Below are positions 1 to 7,306 of a stretch of DNA of 64,000 bases, piece by piece. The stretch spans positions 1 through 64,000 of the forward strand of contig JAWKTZ010000010.1 in assembly GCA_041398845.1 (NCBI GenBank), written 5' to 3'. Positions within the stretch are counted from its first letter, which is position 1, and every line of letters starts with the position of its first letter. The position numbers and the translations under genes were made by a program. The DNA is from Fuerstiella sp041398845 (lineage in GTDB: Bacteria > Planctomycetota > Planctomycetia > Planctomycetales > Planctomycetaceae). The notes under the pieces were generated by a model that was not told where the DNA came from, searched no databases, and saw nothing but the letters and a program-made list of their open reading frames with translations.

Positions 1-102
1 TTTCCCCCTGTTTTCCCCCTTTTGTTTTCCCCCTTTTGTTTTCCCCCTTTTGCTTTCCCCCTTTTGCTTTCCCCCTTTTGCTTTCCTCCCTTTTGCTTTC
101 CT
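1..102. repeat. 14-bp pyrimidine-rich tandem repeat
   Basis: About seven copies of a 14-base unit close to TTTTGCTTTCCCCC (earlier copies have GTTTT, later ones GCTTT) run from the left edge of the window to about base 102. The plus strand here is C/T apart from one G per unit, so the tract is a near-pure polypyrimidine run. The array is cut by the window edge, so its full length is unknown. The unit is not a multiple of three, and the last copies diverge (TCCTCCC), as expected at the edge of an array. Confidence 0.9.
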
Positions 103-388
103 AAAGCAGGTCGTATTTGGGCTAGATGAAGGTTTCGATCTGAGGCGAGCAGCTGATGGTATCTCCACTCGGATTCAAGATGGCAACTATACGTCTCATG
201 AATTGCGCACAGTGTTAAATCATCTTTCCGATCTGCGGACCCGCGGAGTCGATGTCGTGTTTGTCCGAAATGGCTCTGAATATCGGTATTTCTTCGAGGC
301 AATCGGGAATCCTCCTACCGGACTTTCGTACAGCCAATTGGAACGGCATGGCCGCGCATTGGATGCAATTTATGGGGAATTCAGGTGA
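50..388 (+). CDS. Hypothetical protein, possibly 5'-truncated
   Basis: I do not recognise this family. The credible part starts after the pyrimidine repeat, at about residue 19, and is a soluble mixed alpha/beta sequence of about 94 residues ending in ALDAIYGEFR. The first 18 residues are translated from the tandem repeat and are probably not a true N-terminus. The frame is open to the left edge of the window, so this may be the C-terminal part of a longer protein cut by the edge or by the repeat. Its stop overlaps the GTG of the next gene in a GTGA tetranucleotide, which implies translational coupling. A toxin C-terminal domain followed by its immunity gene would fit the nearby Hint ORF, but that is only inference. 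Confidence 0.5.
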   Translation: MLSPFCFPPFAFLPFAFLKQVVFGLDEGFDLRRAADGISTRIQDGNYTSHELRTVLNHLSDLRTRGVDVVFVRNGSEYRYFFEAIGNPPTGLSYSQLERHGRALDAIYGEFR

Positions 389-942
389 TACAATACTGCG
401 ACGGTGATGAACGCACTGTTACTCGTGACAATTTCTTTGCGCGGGCCGTTGACCTGTCAAATCCAACAGTCTTGCAAGCAATTCACGTCCAATTGGCGTT
501 TCTGGAACATTTCGAAACTCATTACATTGGGCCCGATCTCAAATTGAGGCACGGTTTCGGACTTCGGACTTGTTACTCTGTCGATGGATTAAGTCGAGCC
601 AATGATCTAACCACAGTCGGGATGAGTGACGGACAAATTCACCTGGCCATCCCCTTAACCACCGAGCGGTCCTCCATTCCGTGGGAAGGCAACGCTCATT
701 TCGTGACGGCAAACCACGTTCAAGTTGCCGTTATCCTGATTGATATCCTCGCTGAACTCTGTGCCAAAGCAAACCTGCCAATTCCATACTACAGGAATGA
801 GGTTGAGACGACGCCGGTCAACGTCGATTCGAATGTCGTGTCTTGTCCATATTGCGAAGGCAAGTTCTCCGTGCTGAATGCAAAAGCATGGGACGGTAGC
901 CGTCACTTACTTTGCAATCAAAAGTTGTCCCTCAACAGATAG
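385..942 (+). CDS. Hypothetical protein with C-terminal CxxC
   Basis: This 185-residue protein has no recognised family. It starts at GTG within the GTGA overlap with the preceding gene, so the two are very likely cotranslated. It is soluble, with no signal peptide or membrane segment. Near the C-terminus there is a CPYC pair and a further Cys about 25 residues later, followed almost at once by the stop. This looks like a zinc ribbon missing its last ligand, so the C-terminus may be truncated. Size and coupling would suit an immunity-type partner of the upstream protein, without direct evidence. Confidence 0.55.
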   Translation: MIQYCDGDERTVTRDNFFARAVDLSNPTVLQAIHVQLAFLEHFETHYIGPDLKLRHGFGLRTCYSVDGLSRANDLTTVGMSDGQIHLAIPLTTERSSIPWEGNAHFVTANHVQVAVILIDILAELCAKANLPIPYYRNEVETTPVNVDSNVVSCPYCEGKFSVLNAKAWDGSRHLLCNQKLSLNR

Positions 943-964
943 TACGAACTAGGGTTGCCTGTAA

Positions 965-1741
965 GTGGTCGTATGTGGCGGCATTGATCGATATCAACGC
1001 AACGGCAGCGGTCTGGGGCTGCGGGTGAGTGGGTTGGCTTGTCTGGCTGTTGCGGGCTGGATGTGTTTCGACTTGGTTCTGCCGAAGGCGGAAGGGACGC
1101 ATGGGGCGGCGATTGCTGAATTGTCGGCGAGTGCTTCGGCCACCGCTGAGCCTCGGTATGTGACGAAGAAGATTGAAGACATCCAGCCGGGTGATCTGGT
1201 GGTGGCTCGGGATGATGTCACCGGGCAGATTCAGCGTCAGGAAGTGGTGCGGCTGTTTCGGAAGTCGTCGGATCATTTGCGGGTGCTGACGTTTCAGCAT
1301 GCCGATGGGACTCAGCAGACGATTGAAACCACCAACGAGCATCCGTTTTGGGTGACCGGTTCCGGCTGGACGACCGCTCAGAACCTGCAGCCCGGCGATT
1401 CGGTCGACACCGCCGATTCGCCAGCCGCGATGGTGGTGGCAACTCGCCTTGAGTCTCACCCCGAAGGCATCCCCGTCTACAACTTCGAAGTCGCCCACGC
1501 CCACAGCTACTTCGTCCGACAACCCAACTCCAGAGGACCACCGCTCTGGGTGCATAACGACTGCGGCGTCACCGTTGTCAACGACGATCCCTTGAACTTC
1601 CAGGCGATCGTTAATCAAGATGCTGCGGGGCTTTTCACACCGATCCCGCGGGGCGGAACTGCGGGGCCAACCACTATGAAAACGACAAATAGGGCGCACT
1701 GGCTGTCTCAGAAGGAAGGGGAATCTGTGAGAGTTGGTTAA
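965..1741 (+). CDS. Hint-domain protein (intein-like, polymorphic-toxin type)
   Basis: The 258-residue ORF contains a Hint (Hedgehog/intein) module of the kind that precedes toxin domains in polymorphic toxins and is common in planctomycetes. Visible blocks are YVTKKIEDIQPGDLV (about residue 65), TNEHPFWV with the block-B-like His (about 121), VYNFEVAHAHSYFV (about 170), and the terminal WVHN (about 195). A hydrophobic stretch lies near residues 22-38. The usual block-A catalytic Cys is not visible before the IEDI block. About 60 residues follow the WVHN junction and match nothing I know. The GTG start is weak, so the ORF may be the 3' part of a larger gene whose 5' end has been lost. Confidence 0.6.
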   Translation: MVVCGGIDRYQRNGSGLGLRVSGLACLAVAGWMCFDLVLPKAEGTHGAAIAELSASASATAEPRYVTKKIEDIQPGDLVVARDDVTGQIQRQEVVRLFRKSSDHLRVLTFQHADGTQQTIETTNEHPFWVTGSGWTTAQNLQPGDSVDTADSPAAMVVATRLESHPEGIPVYNFEVAHAHSYFVRQPNSRGPPLWVHNDCGVTVVNDDPLNFQAIVNQDAAGLFTPIPRGGTAGPTTMKTTNRAHWLSQKEGESVRVG

Positions 1742-1855
1742 CCCCGGTCATCTCCGGCGCCGAGCCAGGTGAATTGCCCGCACATCCGGCCTCAACAAGA
1801 ATACGGGGCAAGAATACGGGTGTATGGCCCGGGCTTCGAACAGCACGAGTCTCGC

Positions 1856-2416
1856 CTAAACTTCGTAGCCTGCCACGAATACACGGATGGCATTAATCCT
1901 CCCTTTTGGTCTTCCCAGCGATTCAGGCCGGAGGCCGAAACATCCCTGCCGGTGGCGTAAGCCACCGAAATCAGCGTATTTCGGATCATACTCCACCTCA
2001 TGATCCACCAACATCTTCAAGAACTCTTCCTGAAAGCTGCGCTTTCGATGATGTTCCATTTGTCGATCAATGTAATCCGTAACGGCGTCTACCTGGGAGC
2101 GACTGACAGTGAAGGCACCATATCCATCCTGCCAATGAAACTTCTTCATTGTGTCTCGTGATTCATTGATATGCTTGCTGGTGTTCGCCTTCACTTTTCC
2201 CACAAAATCTGAAACCGCGATCTTCGCCGGAATGCGGAGCAACAAATGAGCGTGATCAAAATAGCCTCCGATCCGCAGCGCGTGCCCGCCCAGATTCGTG
2301 GTGACCCCGGCCATGTAGCTCCAGACATGTTCTCGGAATTCGTCATCCTGCAACAGCAGGCGCCGCTCCTTGGTGCTGAAGACAATGTGGTACAGAAGTT
2401 GTTGGTGAGCTGACAT
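1856..2416 (-). CDS. IS200/REP-associated Y1 transposase (RAYT-like)
   Basis: The 186-residue protein is a Y1 HUH single-strand transposase of the IS200/RAYT group, which acts on palindromic hairpins. The HUH motif is H55-A-H57 in YFDHAHLLLRI, and the probable nucleophile is Tyr115 in AVTDYIDRQMEHHRKR. The N-terminal LLYHIVFSTKER is typical of the family. The catalytic domain ends near residue 150. The last 35 or so residues (RHRQGCFGLRPE and onward) are read through a downstream REP-like palindrome, so the C-terminus is probably fortuitous. Palindromes lie on both sides of the gene, as expected for a RAYT and its repeats. The ATG at 2416 is the natural start. Confidence 0.85.
   Translation of the reverse strand: MSAHQQLLYHIVFSTKERRLLLQDDEFREHVWSYMAGVTTNLGGHALRIGGYFDHAHLLLRIPAKIAVSDFVGKVKANTSKHINESRDTMKKFHWQDGYGAFTVSRSQVDAVTDYIDRQMEHHRKRSFQEEFLKMLVDHEVEYDPKYADFGGLRHRQGCFGLRPESLGRPKGRINAIRVFVAGYEV
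1926..1966. repeat. REP-like palindromes 3' of the Y1 transposase
   Basis: Two palindromes are seen: GGCCGGAGGCC (1926-1936) and GGTGGCGTAAGCCACC (1951-1966). Both recur, with small changes, on the other side of the transposase at 2470-2653. The transposase reading frame runs through them before stopping. Confidence 0.8.
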
Positions 2417-2442
2417 GATGAAGGTCCCTGATGGTCAATGAT

Positions 2443-2653
2443 AGCCCGGAGGGCGATACATGAACTGCCGGTGGCGTCAGCCACCAACAGAGGATGAAGT
2501 TTCGCCAAGCCCGGAGGGCGACACAAGCGTCAGGGATTCGCCGGATGTGTCGCCCTCCGGGCTTTCACATGGGGCAGAACTGCAACCGGTGGCTGACGCC
2601 ACCGGCAGTTCTTGTTTCGGCCTCCGGCCTGAAGACTGCATCGGCCTCCGGCC
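2443..2653. repeat. Nested REP-like inverted repeats 5' of the Y1 transposase
   Basis: The outer pair is GGTGGCGTCAGCCACC (2470-2485) and its reverse complement (2588-2603). The match extends to 22 bases when ACTGCC or GGCAGT is included. Nested inside is an 18-base perfect inverted repeat, AGCCCGGAGGGCGACACA (2508-2525) against 2546-2563. A further partial copy of the inner arm is at 2442-2458, and GGCCTCCGGCC occurs at 2619-2629 and 2643-2653. Each 16-base arm is itself a palindrome. This matches the BIME-like organisation of REP elements mobilised by a neighbouring RAYT. Confidence 0.85.
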
Positions 2654-2742
2654 CGAATGCGGATGCGATGGCCTTGAATGCCATTGGGCGTGTCCGATGT
2701 CCACTCTTCTAACCACCGGTAACAACAACAGCGCACCCGAGC

Positions 2743-2898
2743 ATGACATCTGTGCCCATCTGTGTAATCTGTGGCAAAATGCCGGTCAAACTTAATCTGA
2801 CGGCCAGTGTCACGCCGTCGAAGTACACGACAAAATCCATTCGCGATCTGCGAGTTGGCGAACGAGTGCTGGCTCGGAATCCGGAAGTCAGCGACTCC
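2743..2898 (+). pseudogene. Fragment of a second Hint-domain gene
   Basis: The frame encodes SKYTTKSIRDLRVGERVLAR followed by NPEVSD, which is the opening block of a Hint module of the same general type as the ORF at 965-1741. After NPEVSD the sequence runs straight into the repeated AACAGCAAGG block and stops at 2940, so the rest of the Hint fold is missing. No convincing start or upstream domain is visible. I read it as a remnant left by insertion or rearrangement next to the second transposase. Confidence 0.6.
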
Positions 2899-2905
2899 AG
2901 TTGCC

Positions 2906-2952
2906 GGAACAGCAAGGAGGCGGGAACAGCAAGGAAATGAAGAACAGCAAGG
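2906..2952. repeat. Three direct repeats of GGAACAGCAAGG
   Basis: Copies lie at 2906-2917, 2923-2934 and 2941-2952 (the last begins AGAACAG). They sit just upstream of the transposase at 3035. Their complement resembles the TGTCCTTGTTGTCC repeats downstream of that gene, so they may mark one end of the mobile unit. Confidence 0.7.
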
Positions 2953-3034
2953 ACATGCATTGCAATTCAGTTTGCTCTTTGTAAACTGGTCAGGATGAAT
3001 TGGGTTTGGCTGTCTTCTGGGGGAGGTTTGCGCG

Positions 3035-4063
3035 ATGACGATGGCACGTGGGGAGTTGGTGGATTCTACGGTCACGGCGTTTTATCACTGTATTTCTCGG
3101 TGTGTGCGGCGGGCGTTTCTGTGTGGTGAAGGGTGTGAGCATCGGAAGCAGTGGATCGAAGATCGGCTGCGCGAGCTAAGTTTCATATTCTCAGTGGAAG
3201 TTGCTGGTTACGCGGTGCTCGATAATCACCTGCATGTTGTCTTAAAGCTGAATGATGAGGTGGCGGCTGGCTGGTCGGACGACGAAGTGGTTCGTCGCTG
3301 GGGGCGGCTGTTTCCTCCGCGAGGGAAGGATCGAAAGCCGCTGGAGGTTTCTGAGGCGTGGGTGGAAGCTCAGTTGAAGGATGCAAAGTGGGTCGCGGAG
3401 GCTCGTCAGCGGCTGAATTCGCTGGGCTGGTTTATGAAGTGTCTGAAGGAACCGCTGGCTCGGATGGCCAACAAAGAGGACGGCTGCAAAGGCACGTTTT
3501 TTGAGGGGCGTTTCAAGAGCATCGCGATTCTGGATGAAGAGGCGCTGCTGACAACTCTGGCCTACGTGGACCTGAACCCGGTGGCGGCCGGAATGGGGAA
3601 GACTCCGGAAGAATCTGAGCACACGTCGGTGAAGGCTCGAGTGGAAAATTGCCGCGAACAGGGAACTCTGAGTGCCGTCGTTGACCAGCCGGCCGACCGG
3701 ACCAGGCACGATCAGCCACTGGAAGACGAATCGTTCTGGTTGGTGCCAATGGAAGACCGGCGTGAACATGGCGGAACGCGCGGCGGAATTTCGCCGCATC
3801 TGAATCTGGCCAGTTACCTGCGGTTGCTGGACTACAGCAGTCGATTGCTGCGAGCCGGCAAGGCTCGTGTTCCGCCCGAAGTTGCCGACATTCTGACTCG
3901 GCTGGGCAGCAGTCCGGAGCTCTGGCAGCAGCGCATGGAAAAACTCCGCGACCGCAGTCGCATCTTCGGCACCGTGTTCGCGACCAAACGCAGTGAAATC
4001 AACCGCCTGGCAGAATCGCGGGGCGTCAAGAAACTCAGCAACCTGAACGGCTGCCACATCTGA
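3035..4063 (+). CDS. REP-associated tyrosine transposase (long form)
   Basis: The 342-residue protein belongs to the longer RAYT-type Y1 transposases abundant in planctomycetes. The N-terminal FYHCISRCVRRAFLC is characteristic. The HUH motif is H65-L-H67 in VLDNHLHVVL, and the likely catalytic Tyr177 is in LLTTLAYVDLNPVAAGM, after the conserved GTFFEGRFKSIAIL block. The region beyond residue 200 is a family-typical helical extension. The gene is intact from ATG to stop. It is flanked by related short repeats (AACAGCAAGG upstream, TGTCCTTGTTGTCC downstream) that are plausible recognition sequences, and it abuts the Hint fragment at 2743. Confidence 0.85.
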   Translation: MTMARGELVDSTVTAFYHCISRCVRRAFLCGEGCEHRKQWIEDRLRELSFIFSVEVAGYAVLDNHLHVVLKLNDEVAAGWSDDEVVRRWGRLFPPRGKDRKPLEVSEAWVEAQLKDAKWVAEARQRLNSLGWFMKCLKEPLARMANKEDGCKGTFFEGRFKSIAILDEEALLTTLAYVDLNPVAAGMGKTPEESEHTSVKARVENCREQGTLSAVVDQPADRTRHDQPLEDESFWLVPMEDRREHGGTRGGISPHLNLASYLRLLDYSSRLLRAGKARVPPEVADILTRLGSSPELWQQRMEKLRDRSRIFGTVFATKRSEINRLAESRGVKKLSNLNGCHI

Positions 4064-4109
4064 CCCAAAGCCGATGTCTCGACAGCTCGGGAGGTTCATC
4101 TTGCGTCGC

Positions 4110-4208
4110 GGGAATAACAGTGCCTGTCCTTGTTGTCCTTCTTGTTGTCCTTTCGGGAATAACAGTGCCTGTCCTTGTTGTCCTTTGACAATGCCTGTCC
4201 TTGTTGTC
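4110..4208. repeat. Direct repeats downstream of the long RAYT
   Basis: A 31-base unit beginning GGGAATAACAGTGCCTGTCC occurs twice exactly (4110-4140, 4155-4185), and a shortened copy keeps the TGCCTGTCCTTGTTGTC core (4188-4208). The core resembles the reverse complement of the AACAGCAAGGA repeats upstream of the transposase, so the gene is bracketed by imperfect inverted flanks. Confidence 0.75.
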
Positions 4209-4353
4209 TATTTCTTGTTGTCTATTTCCTTTGAGTTCGTAGCGGCCGGTCACTACTCTGTGCTTGTGTGACACAGCCTGTCGATCGGCGTCGCTGACAG
4301 ATCGTCGTGCCTGTATGTGCGGCTGGCATTGCTGGTGTCCGTGGAGAGAGATT

Positions 4354-5247
4354 ATGGACCTTCGAAACGCTCCTGAGATCGGTCACCTTCTGCGGTGGGC
4401 CGTCTGTCTTGTGATCGCAGCGAATGCTCATGCAGCACACCAGAAGTCCGACGACGCAGCGGACGCAGTTCAGCGGCACTGGTTGAAAGAATCCCGTGCC
4501 GTCGCGGAAAGCTTTTTGGTACTGTCGGTTCCGGGCGGCGATGACACGACCGCATTTCAATTGTCGAAACAGCCGATCTTTCGCCACACACAGTCGGTTC
4601 GTGGCGACGACATCGGTGCAGTTCATCTGTGGGTCACGCAGGATCAACGACCGGTCGCTGTGGGGGCTGTGTTCGCATGGAGTCTGTCAGCGACGGCTCG
4701 CATGGTGTCGTACGAGTTCCATTCGCTCAGCCAGGAGCCGCTGCAGCTCATGCATTCCGGAGCGGCCCGGTGGACGTGTCCGCAACCGGGATTCGAATGG
4801 AAATTCTTCGATGCCGACGCCGCTCCGCCTGGCCCGACACCACTGAAGCAGCGACTGCAGGTTCGGCAGCTTGCTCGTCTGTTTACTGCCAGCACCACAA
4901 CGCAGGAGAATCAGCGATGGGAGCTGCGGTTTGTGCCGACCCCGATCTATCAGTATGGCGGCGCCGGAGGGGATGTGTCTTATGGAGCCATGTTTGCGTT
5001 TTGTCAGGGCACAGATACCGAGGTGATTGTGGTGATTGAAGCGGTCACCGATCACACTGGTGGCCAAACGGCAGCGGCGAAATGGCGTTATGCTCTGGTT
5101 CCGTTCACGGACTACAAGGCAAGAGTGAGGTTGTCGGACAAAGAGATCTGGGAATCACCGGACGGTGCGATGAATGAAGACGGCAAACCCCACTTCTGGA
5201 GCATGCTCGGTCCTCGTCCGAAACCGGACTTTGAGCAGCAGCCGTAG
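4354..5247 (+). CDS. Secreted protein of unknown function
   Basis: I do not recognise a family. The ATG at 4354 is preceded by GGAGAGAG at the right spacing, which is better than upstream in-frame ATGs. The 297-residue product starts with a basic segment and a hydrophobic core (LLRWAVCLVIAANAHA) that reads as a signal peptide with cleavage near residue 28. The mature part is soluble, with blocks such as YEFHSLSQEPLQLMHSG and RWELRFVPTPIYQYG (about residue 190) that look like a beta-rich domain. It stands alone between the transposase repeats and the ABC operon. Confidence 0.7.
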   Translation: MDLRNAPEIGHLLRWAVCLVIAANAHAAHQKSDDAADAVQRHWLKESRAVAESFLVLSVPGGDDTTAFQLSKQPIFRHTQSVRGDDIGAVHLWVTQDQRPVAVGAVFAWSLSATARMVSYEFHSLSQEPLQLMHSGAARWTCPQPGFEWKFFDADAAPPGPTPLKQRLQVRQLARLFTASTTTQENQRWELRFVPTPIYQYGGAGGDVSYGAMFAFCQGTDTEVIVVIEAVTDHTGGQTAAAKWRYALVPFTDYKARVRLSDKEIWESPDGAMNEDGKPHFWSMLGPRPKPDFEQQP

Positions 5248-5465
5248 GTCAGAGTCGACATCACGGGGACCGCTCGCAGTCTCTTTCACAGGCAGTCTCT
5301 TGAGTCCGAAGACTGTCTGTCCGGTCTCCGCCGACGGCGATTCTGCATGTCCCTGGCGTCGTTTGTCTGTCGGAATCGCGCGGAACGTCGCTCATTCCGG
5401 GGATTTTGTCATCCGCGCGACGCTGCCAATTGGTGCGGCGGATTCCTTCGACTACCATCTTCACG

Positions 5466-6455
5466 ATGCCAGCCATTGAAGTCGAAAATCTTGGTCGCAC
5501 CTATAGGGTGTATCAGAAGAAAGAAGGTCTGTTTGCCTCATTGCGCGGCCTTGTTCACCGGGAATACCGCGAAATTCAGGCCGTCCGCGATGTGAACTTC
5601 ACGATCGATGATGGTGAGATGGTTGCGTTTCTGGGGCCCAACGGGGCGGGCAAGACGACCACTCTGAAACTGCTGTCGGGGCTGATTGTTCCGACATCCG
5701 GAACCGCCACCGTCCTCGGACATGTTCCCTGGAAGCGCGAAGATGCTTATCGTCGTCGGTTTTCTCTGGTGACCGGGCAGAAAGAGCAACTGTGGTGGGA
5801 CCTGCCGGCTCAGGAATCGTTCCGACTGCACAAGGAAATCTATCGCGTTTCCTGGGACGACTATCGGCATCGACTGGACGAACTGACGGAACTGCTGGAA
5901 GTGCAGCATCTGATGGGGCAGCCGGTGCGTGAACTGTCTCTGGGAGAACGCATGCGGATGGAGCTGATCGCCGCCCTGCTCCATCGCCCGGATGTCCTGT
6001 TCCTGGATGAGCCCACGATTGGTCTGGACGTCGTCAGCCAGCGCAACGTACAGAAGTTTCTGTTGAAGTATCAGAAGGAACAGGGCATCACTGTCATTCT
6101 GACCAGTCACTATATGAAAGACGTTGAAGCGCTGTGTGATCGAGCGATTGTCATCAACAAGGGCACTGTGGTTCATGATGGACTGCTGGATGACATCGTG
6201 GACCGCTTCAGTCAGCATAAGATCATCGAACTGCACCTCGCGTCCGGCGATTCGCCACACGGCATCGAACAATACGGAGTCGTTCTGGAGGATCGGCCTC
6301 CGATGCTGCGACTGCAGGTTGAAAAGCAGAAGGTGTCCCAGGTTCTGTCGCGTTTGCTGGCGGAGTATGTCATCGAAGACGTCAGTGTTTCGGAACGTCC
6401 TCTGGAAGACGTGATTGCGGAACTTTTTGCTTCAGACCATCGGAGCGAACGATGA
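5466..6455 (+). CDS. ABC-2 type exporter, ATP-binding subunit
   Basis: The 329-residue ATPase of an ABC-2 exporter powers the permease encoded next. The Walker A motif GPNGAGKTT is near residues 56-64, the signature LSLGERMRMEL near 157, and Walker B with DEP follows LHRPDVLFL near 177-183. The switch His is in ILTSHYMKDVEAL. The C-terminal 90 residues form the extension common in the NatA-like/COG4586 group. The start at 5466 (MPAIEV) fits the family better than the longer ORF start. The gene overlaps the permease by 4 bases (ATGA), so the two are coupled. The substrate is unknown. Confidence 0.9.
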   Translation: MPAIEVENLGRTYRVYQKKEGLFASLRGLVHREYREIQAVRDVNFTIDDGEMVAFLGPNGAGKTTTLKLLSGLIVPTSGTATVLGHVPWKREDAYRRRFSLVTGQKEQLWWDLPAQESFRLHKEIYRVSWDDYRHRLDELTELLEVQHLMGQPVRELSLGERMRMELIAALLHRPDVLFLDEPTIGLDVVSQRNVQKFLLKYQKEQGITVILTSHYMKDVEALCDRAIVINKGTVVHDGLLDDIVDRFSQHKIIELHLASGDSPHGIEQYGVVLEDRPPMLRLQVEKQKVSQVLSRLLAEYVIEDVSVSERPLEDVIAELFASDHRSER

Positions 6456-7306
6456 GCGTGTCGGGGCCGCAGCCGTTGTCGTTTCGTGATGGTGTTGTCG
6501 CCAGTGTCCGTGTGAAGTGGCTGATCCTGAAGACGGCGATGGAAGAGCGGCTGGTGTATCGCGGAGACTTCGCGTTTGCGACGCTGGTGCGGTTTCTTCC
6601 GATTGTGACTCAGATCTTTCTGTGGAATGCGATCTTTTCCGGGGATACTCAGCGCCAGTTGAACGGTTACAGCTATGCGGGGATGGTGTCGTACTATCTG
6701 CTGGTGATGCTGGCTCGAGCGTTTTCCAGTATGCCCGGCCTTGCCAACGGCATTGCGATGTCGGTTCGAGATGGTTCGGTGCGCAAGTATCTGCTGCAGC
6801 CGGTGGACATGCTGGACTATCTTTTCTGGCATCGGATTGCTCACAAACTGGTGTACTATGCGATTGCAACCGGTCCGTTTGCTCTGGTGTTCTGGCTGTG
6901 TCGCGATTACCTGCCCGCGTGGCCTCAGACGCTGGTGCTGTACGCGTGGATCGCGTCACTGCTGATGGCCTTTCTGGTTGGATTTCTTATTGAAACGCTG
7001 ATCGGGCTGGTGTCGTTCTGGTTTCTGGAAGTAAGTTCGCTGATTTTCATTTACATGATGATGAGTTACTTTTTGTCCGGTCACATGATTCCGCTGGAAT
7101 GGATTGCGGACTGGATTCCGTGGGTGTACTACCTGCCATTCAAGTATCTGGCGTACTTTCCGGCGGCCGTTCTGCTGGGCCGGGTTCCGCTCGAATCTCT
7201 GCCGCTGGAACTGGGTGTTCAGGCGGGCTGGATTGTGGTCCTGTTTGTGCTGAACCGCGTTGCCTTTCATTACGGTGTCAGACGCTACGGAGCGTTCGGT
7301 GGCTGA
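6452..7306 (+). CDS. ABC-2 type exporter permease (COG4587-like)
   Basis: The 284-residue integral membrane protein has about six hydrophobic segments. The pattern fits the uncharacterised ABC-2 permease group (COG4587, DUF990-like) that normally pairs with a COG4586 ATPase like the one just upstream. The amphipathic N-terminus (VKWLILKTAMEERLVYRGDF) and the paired helices near FLVGFLIETLIGLVSFWFLE are typical. In many genomes these systems have a second permease gene (COG3694). None is seen here; an MFS gene follows instead, overlapping by 8 bases. The pump may be a homodimer, or the second permease may lie elsewhere. Confidence 0.8.
   Translation: MSVSGPQPLSFRDGVVASVRVKWLILKTAMEERLVYRGDFAFATLVRFLPIVTQIFLWNAIFSGDTQRQLNGYSYAGMVSYYLLVMLARAFSSMPGLANGIAMSVRDGSVRKYLLQPVDMLDYLFWHRIAHKLVYYAIATGPFALVFWLCRDYLPAWPQTLVLYAWIASLLMAFLVGFLIETLIGLVSFWFLEVSSLIFIYMMMSYFLSGHMIPLEWIADWIPWVYYLPFKYLAYFPAAVLLGRVPLESLPLELGVQAGWIVVLFVLNRVAFHYGVRRYGAFGG

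Noticed and set aside
932..1699. 255-residue minus-strand ORF opposite the Hint ORF
   Set aside because: Composition is antisense-like, and the plus strand carries the ordered Hint blocks.
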